A stretch of DNA of 64,000 nucleotides from Taenia hydatigena. Its lineage: Eukaryota > Platyhelminthes > Cestoda > Cyclophyllidea > Taeniidae. Each line of letters starts with the position of its first letter. Position 1 is the stretch's first letter. The notes beneath the pieces were generated by a model. It had not been told where the DNA came from, made no database searches, and saw only the letters and a program-made list of their open reading frames with translations. Shown here piece by piece: positions 35,495-48,483 of this stretch. The translations under genes were made by a program, and so were the position numbers. Location: positions 1-64,000 of the forward strand of contig JADWOT020001353.1 in the NCBI GenBank assembly GCA_036345935.2, in the 5' to 3' direction.

Positions 35495-37448
35495 TGCAGC
35501 AGTTGCAACAATCTGTAGATAACATATTAATAGAGGCTAGGAGATTGCACTGCTTACTTTATGGAAATCGACTCATTCCTCCAAAACATGCCTTGAGTTT
35601 TGTCCTCCTGCTCCTCCTCTATATAATTGCTAAGCAAGCCTCTTTAGTACCGCTGCATGCATATTATTTTGGTGATCCACCAAGTTGACCAACACTTGAC
35701 CCTTCTGCTTTTATTACATATTTAAAAAGACCACTATGAATTAACACTACGTCTATTTTTTGCCCCATTCAATCATCTGCTTACCTGTCTCCGCAACTAT
35801 TAATCTGAATTTTAACTTTCGCATCCATGCATTTTGTTGTCGGACTTAGACAATTTTTGTTCCTGAATCGAGAAAAACCCAAAATCTCAGTTCAGCTAGC
35901 TTTTGAAAACGCAGAGCACAATGTGACGTTTTGTCTTAATGGACTAAATCAAGAGAAAAGGCGCATGGACCGCAACCTGCATTGTTTCGGTTACTGGGTA
36001 CATACGAATCGCTGATGCCGTCGAAGGTCGAAGCAAACAACAGGATTTCGCTATGACGATAAATATTCTCGAATCGATGAGCTATAGAGCATTTGTACAT
36101 GCATTTGTAGTAGGCGGGAAACCGTCCACATTATAACCACTTTGACATTAACACCAGAACAATGAATGCATACATTTAAATTTTGTGTACAATATTTGCC
36201 TGCACCTGATGGTACTTGGAATACAGTTAAGGCATGCGTGTAGTTGAAAATCCGCGTTCCCATTAATTAAAATGGTGCATCTAATGGTGCATTTTGTTGA
36301 TAATTGCATTAACTGATTTTGTGCGCTGATAGCTCTATTTATTTAGCAAGGGTGAGTTGCATTTCTTGTTTCTTCACGCCTGCGATTGAAAAGGGGCGAA
36401 TAAAGCAAGACTGCCGACCACTTGCAATTAACCATACAGTCTCCCACTTGCATGCAAGCACTTGTGTATTGCACTAGCTGATGGTACCATTACCATTCGC
36501 TATTCAGCAAGATCGAATTTCAGCTTCTACAACTAAGGCGTGCAATGTTGCTGCGTGCAATCATCAGGCAAGGCTGCGGTGGTACCAACCAGGCAAAGGT
36601 ATGAAGAACTAATGTCGGTCGCATGACGCATACACATGCCGTTTAACTTTGCGATACAGTAGTTAGTCTGTTACATTGTGCTGTAATTGGCATGGATTTG
36701 CTTAGTTTGCGCTGATCGGGGTCATCACTACTTCAGAGACTCGCTTGTCGCGGACTCCGCCGATTCACCACGTAAAACAGCGTCTGAACTGATAAACGTC
36801 ACTCGATCTTGATGCAAGCAACTGACCTTGATCATTTCAATTCTTTGCATGATAGGCGATTTCGGATTCTCATTTTCCGTTTTGATTAATCTCAGCATTT
36901 AGAATAATATTAGACCGGTAGTTAGTAATAGGCCGTCTGGTGATAGTCTTGTTTTGGTGCATCCATCAGGCTTTTTCTTAGCTTGACGATTAGGTTTTCA
37001 GCATGGCTGTAGTATAATGGTGGAAAGCGAACCCTTTTTGTCTCTAAGTGATCTTCCTCTACTTAGGTAATGGGGAGCTCAAATTCCACTCTAGACAACT
37101 CTTTGAGCATCATCTTGGCTTTGACATTAAATTGGGGTGGTGATGCGCCTCAAAATCATGCCTAAATCTCCTCATCGTGTGGTCAATTATTCAGTTCTGC
37201 TAGTGCTTATGCAAGTTTAGCACTTTTTTGTGGCCTTACTTCTTCAGGCATCACAAGACACTTGTGCAAACATACGGGTTCTCCAATTGAAATGTGTTTC
37301 AAGACCCTATATAGTGCAGAAATCATTTTATCTTTATAATTGGCGCATGCATTATCGATAAGATAGAAGTGGCGCTCTTTGAAGATTCTCCTTTAAACTA
37401 TGGGAGAGTCGTGGCGTTTTTAATTTACTCGTTAACATACCATTTCAG
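35495..37448. other. Mostly unannotated 2 kb, possible upstream exons
   Basis: Two short exon-like pieces on the plus strand (about 36572-36599 before GTATGA, and 36739-36771 between CTTCAG and GTAAAA) could belong to the candidate gene that follows. I could not chain them. A 62-codon frame lies at 35827-36015. Confidence 0.3.
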
Positions 37449-37778
37449 GAGCTATCCCTCATCAGGTAAGTACAAAATGAATTCTGTTTTTTATGGCCTC
37501 TACTTTTGTTCTAATGTTGGTTGCTCAGCCGCCGGAAATGCAACAAATGCTGCATTACGCAAATTTAGGCACTTTGGAGGGTCTGCTTTGCGCAGGAGGA
37601 AATAGAGAAGATGCAACGGCCACGACTCTCACTGATGGTGAGGCCTTGGTGTCTAAAGAGGCCTGCAACACTGAAGCCCCATGCTTGCCCACCTGCATGC
37701 TCATTTATATTTCACTTATTCTTTGATTAATCAGTCTCTAGCGTTACCAATTTTGTTCCCGATCAATCACTTGTTTAA
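37449..37778 (+). CDS. Candidate 3' exons of an unrecognised gene
   Basis: Three pieces chain in phase: 37449-37465 (17 bp), 37529-37637 and 37735-37778 with a TAA stop. Introns are 63 bp (GTAAGT to CTCAG) and 97 bp (GTGAGG to ATCAG). The protein end reads AIPHQ, then PPEMQQMLHYANLG and on to VSSVTNFVPDQSLV. It is Met/Gln-rich and then acidic and Thr-rich, with no domain I know. Two AATAAA signals follow at 38139-38144 and 38150-38155, 360 bp after the stop, a good distance for a 3' UTR. The start is missing. The 17-bp micro-exon is the least certain part. Confidence 0.33.
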
Positions 37779-38155
37779 TCCTGCTCTAAATCAACCACCC
37801 AGTTTGCTGAATGCTGCACTGTCTCTTAGGCGACTGTCGTTCCTTCGCTTTTATGGAGTCTCTACACATACTTGCGTTTTAGCTCTTCAGTGGAAAGCCC
37901 AACTATTCAATAGCTATCACTAAATTGAGTCATTTGCGCATTCCAATAGCTATTTACAACGAAGACTCAAGCACACAACTTTGAGCTGAACCCTGTAAAG
38001 ACTTGCGATTGATCAGCTTTATCGCCCTGTAGCAGAGCTGCATTCCGACCGCCACCTGAAAGAGCCAATTATATTTTTGTAGTCTCACCTTCAACGTTAT
38101 GGAAAGACATTGGCACAATAACTGTTGGATTTACTTAAAATAAATCATTAATAAA
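37779..38155 (+). promoter_or_regulatory. Putative 3' UTR with two poly(A) signals
   Basis: AATAAA occurs at 38139-38144 and 38150-38155. It would serve the candidate gene ending at 37778. The paired hexamers resemble the arrangement after the CELF gene. Confidence 0.4.
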
Positions 38156-41100
38156 TTCGTGTAGTGATAAGGCTTCGTGAATTACTAAGGCTTCTAATTT
38201 GTCGTCCTTACTAATGAACTATACTGGCAACGCCAAACATGGCACCCGCGGAAACCCGCATGTCATGAAGGTAACACAGTCATACATGAGGGCATTGTGG
38301 TTGACAAAGAAATGAGCCAGGGGTCAGGAAGGTGTGATTAGACCAACGATCCATTGATCTGCTTGAGGGCGTGAACCCTTCTTCCATGAAGGTCTAAAAA
38401 GAGCCCATCGAATTCTGAAGGCATTAATTCACTTGAGCGTTACCCAAATAAACATAGCAACCGATTTCAAAATGCAATAACCAGAATCAACGAAAGCCAA
38501 GAGTTCAATATGGGAATGAGGTAATTTGGAATGCAGGGTTCGCCACAACTCCATGTGGCATCAACCGATAGGCACGAATACTATAGATTTTTCTCCTCGA
38601 AAATGTTTAAACTGTGTCTTATCACTCACAAACAAAGAGTACTGCAATCTTCTTGCATTCGAATACTTAATATTACACCTTCACATCAGTAAAGCTGCGA
38701 TGTGAGTATGCGTGTTATCCAACCCGGCTTCTACGTCTACAAACCATAATTAAATTATGAAATCACGTAAGCTGGAAAGAGTGTGCTAATGGGAGAACTT
38801 CCAGTATGTGAACCATGAAGCAGTGCAGTGCATTGGTAGCAAGGAACTGTGCTAGCTGGGCTGTTATTGCGATGATTTGAATGAAGGGCCTGCCATTGCA
38901 AAAAAGTCTCCAATGAAGGACCTTGGCTCATGTAATTAAGTATTCGAGTGTAAAATGCAGTGTCCTGCTAAAACACTAACAAAAATCGCGATTTCATGAA
39001 ATATCATCTTATATTTTCCCCATTTTTTTTGCTCAAAAGTGTGAGAGATCCAACATTCTTTGATGCGTTGGGTACCAATTATCTCCTCAAAGAACGAAAA
39101 CCTGCCACAGGCCTTAGATGGAATTAAAAATCAACTCGTGTTACCACAGTCATTACAGATATTTGGCATAAAACTCACAATAGAGGTAAGCGTTAAGACA
39201 TTAGCTTATTAATAGGTGCATAGATATGTTATTATTCGGTGGTCGACTGAGCCTCAGACACCACGCATTCTGACGCAGATTGATCGCATGAGTTTGCACA
39301 TTGCATTTAGAGGTGCGGCTTAAAAAACCTAGGATATTACATTTGCTGATATCAGGCACGTAAGTAGCGATGGAGGTAAATCCATTAGAGACCAAAAAGA
39401 CTCGCTTTTTATCGTTTTACTGCAGTCATGCCAAAAATCTAATCGTTAGGATTGGGAAATGCCTGGTTAATTGCGCCGAAAATTTGAAGGACATTTTGGT
39501 AAACCTTAAAGATGCACTGATTTCAGCGAAAACGGCCTCACAAAGATGATCGCCCAGAAACCACGTTGGTAAGTGGTGTCTAGCATCAGCTATTTAGGAA
39601 TTTGTTTAGAGTCTCACAGACATTAGGAAGGAAGGATAAACCATTTATCACTCGAGTGGTATACGACGAAACTACGAAATTTGGGATTGAGGTGTCGGCC
39701 ACTTGTGTAGCCGCTGCAACACATTCGTTATCTTCAAGTTTCCTGAAGATAGGCCTAGCATTAAAAATGCATACCTAATGATCATTCAAATGTTCCTACA
39801 AATGGAAAGTCTAATACTTTATGTGCCACATAATTTTATTCAAGAATAATATGCTATGGATATAGATAATTTGATCGCATCAGAGACAGTCAGAGATTAG
39901 TCAGAGGATAGCTGGGTGTGGTCAGAGCAGCTAGTCAATAGACTGCGTAATAATCTGATTCCTTTCCTCCGAAATCCTAAAAAAGAGCGCACCGCAGACG
40001 AAAGTTAGTACACTACCGCAGCGGGATCAGGGAGCATTGTGGCTACTGTGCCAAGTTGTCCTTTGGCAGGTGACCTTGGTTTTCGAATGAGCCAAAGTTT
40101 CGAACAGATAGCTTACAATGCTGCAATGGTTGCATCGCCTAAAATAATGAAACCATTTAAAACTAACAATTTGTACCAGCTCAATCCGCATTTATAAATT
40201 CAAAAAAATGAATGATCATTACTGATTCTACTGTTTTACAAATTAGCCGAGGACAAATGATTGCGATCGCAATCTATGAAGGGCAGACAATGAAGAATCG
40301 CATTTTACGGGCCCCATTTATTCCGATCAACTTCACGAATGTGACGAAGATGTTTCTCATTTATTCATCTTAAACATCGCTTGCGCTTCAAATCTAGATA
40401 AAGATCCTCAGCTCTACCTTAGCTATAGTGGTCTATTGTTTGTTTGACCGCCGGTTACGTCAACGGCTTTCCGGGTGGCTATATTGCCCCAGCCGAGTAA
40501 AATGGTTCCCAGGCCATGTCAAGCAGCTTCATTTCCTCTGTCTGTCACACATATAATTTGCCCTGGTGTTTTGCATTCTGTTTTCCTTTGAGGGAGTCTT
40601 GACACGCCACATTGGTAGCAGCGGATAGTGGATGCGACTATAATAGATTTCCACTCCAATCCATATCACCTGTGACAAATTCTAGTCGCGCAAGAGAAGT
40701 GCATATGCTGCAGATGGGAAAATCCCTGTCATCACACAGCAGAAGGGCTGGACATTAGGTCACGCAGATGAAATTCTCTTCCTCTTTCTCTTTCTTTTCT
40801 TCTTCCTTTTAATAAACGCTCCATCGTTCCCCTTCCCTTGTAAAGTGCTCTCTAAGTCAATCGCATTTTTCTGTAAATGCGGTTGTTTGTTCCACATTTG
40901 GTATTCACTCCATTCCTTCTGTTCGCTGGTCCAAAGCAGGCACTTTCGTTAGCTTCAAACACATCATCCCCTTTTTCTTCATGCCTTTAGTGCATTTTCC
41001 AAAGCACCATACTTACTTTCTGCACTTCGCTTTCCCCACTACAGCTCACCATTATCATCCACGCTGCATATTACTCATCCGCTCTGCGAATATTCTTTAG

Positions 41101-43587
41101 CGAAAGCTTCAATATTGTGCTTTAGCATTTTTACTTTTAAATCCATTCGACTCTCACATCATATTTACACAGTTTTCTTTTTATTACCTGCATTTGCTCT
41201 GCGACTGCGTCCTATCAGCGCAACATTATGGTATCCTCAAAGTCGTGGCCACTTTCAAATTTAGGGACCACGTTCCTCATACTAAACGAACAAAGAAACA
41301 ACATGAAATAGCTTTTGTCTAATTTAAACAAATTATTTCGCATCAAGCTTTATAAGGAATAATATCACGTGCACTCCCTTTGCATGCCTTTAGCTCATAA
41401 AGCAATGCAACACCATATATTTATCTTTGAAATAATTCGTCCAGTAATTGAAAATTATAAGAATGTGAAAGCAAATCTTCATCAAAATTTTCCGTTTAAC
41501 TTAACATCAACAATCCATAAGGCAGCTAATAATTTTATAGCCAGTGCTTACTTCACTTGATGCGAGTCTAGCCACATGGAAAAGCTTTTCAGAATATTTC
41601 TCAGCCGGCGATTCCTTAATCTACTATGTTTAAAGACAAATGTCAACATTTAGAGGAAGGCTTTACTTCCCTGTCGATAAGGCAAAGATAAGACGCAAAG
41701 GACCCTGGGCGCACTTACGGATGTTATTTGAAGCCATTCCACGGTATAGCCATCCATCACAGCCTCATCTCATCTGACCATTTCGTGCACCATATCATTA
41801 AACGCCACGTAGCTGCTCGATCGCGGTACTAGCCGTCATACCCATTTAATGGCACCATGCGCTGAATTGGCAACACGACATTTTAGACCATCCTGCGAAG
41901 TAAAAGACTGAGTTCACTCATGCTGTATTCAGCCTTCTCGCCTTCCACCTTCCTGGCATACATGCCCCTGTACAAAGCAGTTAAGAGCATCTTGTTTTCT
42001 CCTCCTTATAAACAATCCTTCCTCCTCAAACCCATCCGCTCGACAACCTACACGGTATGCGATCACCACCATTCAAAGCCATTTTCAAGGCTAAGTAGTA
42101 GCATCTCACTCTTTGACAATCCACGCTACATTTAGCAGCAGGATTGGAGTACCAAATGAAGACGGTACTTTCAAGTGCACTTCACTTCCGTCAATAAACT
42201 GCAACTCAACAAAATTAAAACGCTTCCACACCTGCTGATGTAAAACATGCCGCAGCCGCCATTTGATGGTAAAAACGGGCTGCGGCTGAGCAATAGAACA
42301 CCTCCATCACCAATTCATACATATGCGCTGCAGCATCCCCAAATTTTCTCCTCCCTGGAGACCAAAAGGAGGCATCATACTCGGATGGAATGCATACACA
42401 TACATTTAACACCAACGACCCACTCCTTTAAGGTTCAACGACGAGGCAAATAGATGGCCCCATCACTGAAGTCCCCCATCCAACAAACCACCAGCGCACT
42501 ACATAGTTGCCTCCATGCTCTCCTCGGCAAGAGTTCTGCGTTCTCAGCCCCCTCATCTTCCATGGTGTAAGCAAAATCCCGTATGGGATGGAACAATGTG
42601 CTAGCCATCACGCGTTTCCATGACCAATGGAGGAAATACGAGCCTAAAAGCAAAGGGTCACACTCCTGTTAACGATGCGACGCCACGTCAACTATGGGGA
42701 CAGAGTAGTTAAGATTTAATGTAGCCACCAGTCCGAAATCTACTGTCACATCGCAAACATGCAGCGGCAAGCCCAACCACTAGTCTCAGGCAACGGAACT
42801 AAACTCAATACAATTAAAAAGCACAAAAGAATCCTAAAATAGTACAATCTTATGTGGCATAAGCTGCATAGGTGAGAAACTGCAGAGGTACTTAGTGCAT
42901 GAAGTCGTTGGGCACTTTAATTTCCGCTCACAAATTAAGTACACCTGACAGATAAGTCGCCCCACTCACTGCAGCATTCACACGTGGACGTCATTTGAAT
43001 GCCTCTGGAAATTTACCCATGCGTTGATACGGGACAACAACTTGCGTATTAAGCACCCAACATCGGGCAAGCGATTATCGAATATGGAAGTAAAGTGTAC
43101 AGATAATGATGCATATCAAAGCATCCTAATATGAACGTCCTTCCAATTACTTTGCAAAAGCAACAATATCTCAACATCTCAGAGTAAAAGACGAACAAGC
43201 GAAAATGTTAATCTTGAGACCATAACATATAATTTAACTTATCTGACAAGCGCACAAAGCAACCGGTTCACCCGTGTTTTTGCTCTCGCGTGAAACTCAC
43301 ACAGCGTACTCAGGTGTTCATAAGTGTGCGGATGGGAAGGAGAGGCTAGTGAACGGGTCAGATGGATTGGAGAACTTGCCTCTCAGGCGTGGTCCCTCAT
43401 CTGGTCCGTCATTATTAGTAAGTTGGACATGCAAGCAAAACCGTCTCGCATAACCGGATTATACGAAATTAATTTATTTTCCTAAAGATATCTCAATTTT
43501 GATCAAAAGTTTGTTACCCAGGCGAATCGTGTTGGGCATGCACAGTTTGTGGAAAACTCTGGTTGACTAAGTGCGGTTTGAACTGCC
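38156..43587. other. Unannotated 5.4 kb stretch
   Basis: AT-rich DNA without a supported gene. About 39886-39937 holds several copies of GTCAGAG at irregular spacing, a degenerate short repeat. At 42249-42286 lies a perfect 9-bp inverted repeat. Frames of up to 72 codons at 41.9-42.65 kb have no further support. Confidence 0.4.
42249..42286. repeat. GC-rich hairpin, 9-bp stem
   Basis: GCCGCAGCC at 42249-42257 is the exact inverse complement of GGCTGCGGC at 42278-42286, with a 20-nt loop. It stands out in AT-rich DNA. No role is known. Confidence 0.6.
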
Positions 43588-43853
43588 ATGGCAACACACC
43601 TCAACAGCGATTGTAGCCGCAATACACCTTGATCAAGTGGTAGGCATGCATCTCAAATTTTGTTGACTTTGATGCAGACGAATTGTAGTAGAACGAGCAA
43701 CCATCATTTTAAACGCTTTTACGACACACAGCATGAGAATTATGAGAAACAAATTCCAATCTTTAATTTTAACTTAAACATTAAGAGAAAATGATTATTT
43801 CAATGTTAGCAGCGAACTACTGTGAAATTTCGGGAAGCATGCCTCTTGCCATT
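43588..43853 (+). repeat. Dispersed repeat family, copy A
   Basis: It shares an alignable core with 55893 onward and 59510 onward. All have a core of the form CTTGATCAAGTGxTxGGCATGCATCTC, then an AACGAAxxC block and a TTTCAATGTT block (also in copy C). Copies have diverged to perhaps 65-75% identity. The family is not recognised and no coding capacity is visible in it. Confidence 0.7.
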
Positions 43854-45751
43854 CACATCAACTTCTTAACCGTTGACACGTGTAGCCAGTGGCGTGGCAT
43901 TCTGTTTTGCTCCCCTTGATGTCCAAAGAGAATTCGCACCGTGATGTAGGGCCAAACGAGACCGCAGCACTTTACGCGTCAAAGGTTTTATCGGTCAAGT
44001 TGGTGGAGTTGAGCAGCCTCTGAAGCCTTGAGTCACACCGCACCTTACTGAGAACGAGCATTCCTCTCCGTGAGATTATGCCTTTTAGCAAAGAACATTT
44101 TAAATAGTGTGACATGAAACTTACTTTTACTCATTTTTTTCGGATTCTGCAGGCGTGGTGGGCATGTAGTTTATGTATTTGAGGATACAGTGGTATAAGG
44201 TCAGTCGCGTCTGTGTCATTGCAAGCATTCAGGGTCGGTGCGTGAGTTACCAGCATTCACGTGCATTGTGCAGCCTTAAACCTCCTTCCCGGCCAGCCTT
44301 GTCTGATTAGTTGATAAAATCGTGCGTGCAGATAGGCAGTCGTGGGCGGAGGCACTCTTAACCACGGCTGTTTTGTCCTTGCAAAGTATATACAATCCTA
44401 AGTAATTTTAATGATGGCAATTGCGTTTAAGGCTATTGGCTGACGCTCCCCTTTCAGGCGGCCTACATAGCTGGAGAATCAGCATCACCACTACAAATGT
44501 GAGTTGACTTCAGTTTACGAGCTTTGATGAGGCCTGCTCAACGGGAGAACATAATCACCTAGCTGGACGGAGCATTTCAAACATGCAGCTTCATAATGGT
44601 GTGCGTTCATCATGGTCAACAAGCTTAGAACAACCGAATTTATTAAATCCTGACGTTAGATCGTGCTTCTTTCCACGATTGCTATCTAGCATCTACGAGC
44701 GGTTTAGTAAAGCAATTTCACCCATTAGCATTCACCAGCCCTTGGTAACCTCGTTGGCATGAATGCATTGGCACGGTCATCACAACGTTCCATCAAATTT
44801 CACAATATTGACAGGGCTTGGAGCATTTTAAGGATCTTGCTGGCAATCTTCAACTTTGTCTTCCTTTTATGAGCAAGATGCTTTCTGAGCATTTAGCGCT
44901 TAATTTCTACCTTTCTTAGATTGCATGGTTAAAACACTGGATTAGATTAGCTATATAAATTTTGCCTCTGGTTTTGGAGATCTGATTTCGTTTTCTCATG
45001 CTCCCGCCCAGCTATCTCCAGCGATCTCTTTATGATAGCACACGCTATTTCTGCGAGGCTAACTGTTTTTAAATTAGATGCTAGAAAAGCTTGTTTTGCA
45101 AAGCGTATTATGCTCGCTTCACGCGTTCTCATCTCAATGTATGATTTTTCCGCCGCTCGGTGGAAGGGCATGTGTTCCACATAGATTTTCACAGACAAGA
45201 TGCAAGTGCACACCAGCTCTCCTCAAGACGACAATATCCTCTGATAAATCAAATAAAGCCATTACCGTTCTTTCAGCGATAAAAATCTTGCCATTGAAAG
45301 CGATTTGTCCTTAACCTGCCAATGTTACAGACTCACTCCTGAAATTAAAATACTTCCAACTGCGCCATTTAATAAAAGGAAAGCTGTACTTATGATGCTG
45401 AAAAGGGAGCTTTGACATAATTTTGTCGTAACTGCAACCAAAAATCTGTCCTTGGTCAGAAGATAAGTAGGGCCCAGCTGAGCTGTGTCCAATACCATCC
45501 CTTTGAGAAGGTCAAATGCTTGAACCGCGACGCTGTTATCCGTTGGACAGCTTAGTCATGCCACAGTTATCCACCAATCACAAACTTTGATTCCATGATG
45601 TATCGTAAAAGTCACAGAAAGAAGGAGGAGCAAACAGTTGACTTGTCTTTGTCCAAAAGTACTGACGTGTCTAGGCAATGAGCATGATGTGAAAGAACTA
45701 CTAGTGAGGGTATCTACAAATACGTAAATTAAATATATTAATGTAGGCGTC
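43854..45751. other. Unannotated 1.9 kb stretch
   Basis: No gene is supported. An 88-codon minus-strand frame at 44947-45213 is rich in charged residues but lacks splice or domain evidence. Confidence 0.4.
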
Positions 45752-45824
45752 GCTTCCGTGGTCTAATGGGTAAGGCGTCTGACTACGGATCAGAGGACTG
45801 TGGGTTCGAGTCCCGCCGGAGCCG
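45752..45824 (+). tRNA. tRNA-Arg (ACG)
   Basis: A 73-nt cloverleaf. The acceptor is GCTTCCG/CGGAGCC with one mismatch at 2-71, the D-arm GTCT/AGGC, and the anticodon stem TCTGA/TCAGA perfect. The loop CTACGGA has anticodon ACG, which after deamination to ICG reads CGN arginine codons. The T-arm is GTGGG/CCCGC with TTCGAGT, discriminator G. The 2-71 mismatch is unusual but the rest is intact. No T4 terminator lies in the next 30 bases. A pyrimidine-rich stretch follows at about 46.03-46.19 kb. Confidence 0.9.
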
Positions 45825-48483
45825 CAAATATCCTTTATCTCTCTCGCTGCATGTAGTAGCACCGCGCCTGTCCAACAATGGATTGCATCAGGAAGGATGG
45901 ATGTGACATCTACTTCGATTCTTGAAGGGAGGAGCAGCAACTTGAGCTAAAATGTGGGACGTGGCATGTCATCATGCCTGGTGAGAGGCTAGAATCCACA
46001 ACATCCACGTAATTAGGACGGCGTTTCAACCTACTGATCTACCTCATCACCACCAATCCTCTACCCTCATTGCTCCTTCGCTCTCTCACTACCGTATCCT
46101 TCCCACTACTTTTCCTTTGCACTTACTCCCTTATATTCACATCTTTTGTGCTCCTCATTCTTCTCCTACTCATCTCATTGGCTCCTGTTGCCAACCTCTC
46201 TCCTTCGATCAGATGCCATGCTTCGCCGTTATGACACATGGAAGGACATGTGATAGATGAAGTGTGACCAGCAGAGTCGAGTATTGCACCAGTGGACAAA
46301 GAAGAAGTAGGAAACAAGTTTTTAGAGGTCCCCGTAGCCCGGGGGTTCGAGCACTTGTGAACCATTGCCTCGGCTTTGCCATGTCCTGTTTCCTTAGCAG
46401 CTATCCGCTCTAGCATCGTGCACTCACACCGCATCCAAACTGATGGATCGAATGCGTAGGTGTATGAGTGGGTGGCTTATTTAATGCTAGTTCATTTTTT
46501 GTAGAAATTAGGTTCGTGAGGAAGCTGACATTTAGAACTTTTCAGCTAAATAAATTCTAGGCTGTACATTTGGGGCTCTAAAGCATTCCTAGGCATAACA
46601 ATCCAGGGATATTAATGAAATAGGCTGAGTGGTTATCAGTGGATTCCCGCTAGCAGAAATTCCATGATGCAGAAAGCGTGACATCATTTACAAATTTCGT
46701 ACACTGCTAATTTATTTATGCCTCGCATTCACATTGGCTGATGCTGCTCAGAGCACTCGCATGTGTTAATTTTTCATTGACTAAGGCAGTGATTGAAAAT
46801 TTAATGTCTGTTCGTTGACATTAGTCTCAATTGAATGGTGAAAATGATTATTCCTGCTTGTGTTTTGCATGGGTCTGCCAACGTATAACCGGTTCGTGAT
46901 CTTACAAGCATTCTGAAATTGATGGCTGCACCTTAATGTTCATCTAAGGGCTAAACAGTTTCCGAAAGTAGCAACACTGTTGCAATGCTCGCCTAAATGC
47001 GCCTTTTAAGTGAGAAGCGATTAGTGACTACGAATAGATTAGTGGAGGGAGCATCATCTGCAACTGAGGATGAAGCGTAGTCTGAATGAGCCCAGCCTCG
47101 ATCACTGGTTTCCCTGCCTATTTTATCAGTGCACTCAATACGAGGGCCTAAGGAACAAAGCTAAAAATGAGAAACCAATCGTATTACACTGACAGCTGAG
47201 ATAACGGATCACTACCCATTACAGAATCCTTTACACAGCCACGGTTCGTCCGAATTACATAGCGTATGGCTAAAATATACTCAGTACATCAAATTCTAGC
47301 ATTTGTGCAAATTCGCCTCTACATTGTGGGGTCGATATTCTAAATGGGGTGAAAAAACCAGGTCGATGACACACCCTGACGAAGATTGCTTAATGCAAGT
47401 AAGATAGACTTACCCGCAGATGCGCCACAGTAGCCACTTCCGAGACGTGCGCATGTATGTGGTGATCGGACCTTGTTATATGCACGCGAAGGTAAAAACG
47501 ATGAAGCGACATAAGATGGGACAAATTGGAATGAAATTGGAACATTATATCCAGCAAACTAAATGATATTTTTGAAGTAAACTCTGATGTGCATAAGACA
47601 AGAAACTGTCAACCCACTCTATACTTTTTGTTCGATAAAATCTTGCGATCAAGGGAATGTTATTGGTAACACTATCTGAGAACAATTAAAGCCATCGCTT
47701 GCATGTTATTCACTTCCTTCGGCCTGCATGCTGCCCCGGCAGGTGCTTTTCCGAGGTACATGTGTCTCAACGCTTTCCGGTCTACTCATTCTTTTTGCAT
47801 CGGAAGCACGCACTCAAGCCACACGAGTGGTTATTGCTGGATGGTCGATGCATAGCATGCTTGTAGGAAAGTATGCGATTTCTGCCGGCACTCAGTTGTT
47901 GAAGTTGTCATGCATGAGAAGATTAATTCTTTAGCACAATGTTTGCGCGATAAGTTGCCGTGAACTACACATTTCCTTGCCCTTGTTTTGTTCTTACTAG
48001 CAAAAGTAACATCTGAGAAGATATACTGACAATTATAGCCACAGGGAACGAGTGAGTGAATTTCAGGGGTAGCGTTTAAAACGACAAAGACTTGTAACAT
48101 AGTGACACAGTCAGAATTAGTCCGCGCAGACACAATAACTTTCCCCTTTTCGTCTAAATCCAGTTGTGTTCAAGTTTTCGATCGTGCGACCTAAAATTTA
48201 CCTCACTTTGCAACCAATGGTGGGGGATTCCAAAATAAATTTGTGGGAATAATTTGCCTTTTGAAAGCTGCATGCAAATATTTCAAACGGCAATGTTTAA
48301 CCAATTTCCTGATAATTAGATCGATGCAAATTAGAGGAATCTATCTGCCAACGGCCATTTGAGGACAGGACGCGTCAAACAATGTAATTGCTTATTAGCA
48401 GTAAACAGACAATGGTATGGATGCCATTGCTCTAGTAAGTTCTTACAGTGAAATAAAGCTTCTGAGGACCAATATTATTTCTA
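45825..48483. other. Unannotated 2.7 kb stretch
   Basis: Pyrimidine-rich at 46.03-46.19 kb, otherwise ordinary AT-rich DNA. A 103-codon minus-strand frame (46123-46434) covers the low-complexity part and is probably not coding. Confidence 0.4.

Noticed and set aside
28735..45213. Weak similarity between minus-strand frames at 28735-28989 and 44947-45213 (both with KQxxLASN)
   Set aside because: Too short and not supported over the rest of the frames.
46325..46365. B-box-like GGGGGTTCGAGCAC
   Set aside because: No pairing T-stem and no upstream D-arm or anticodon arm.
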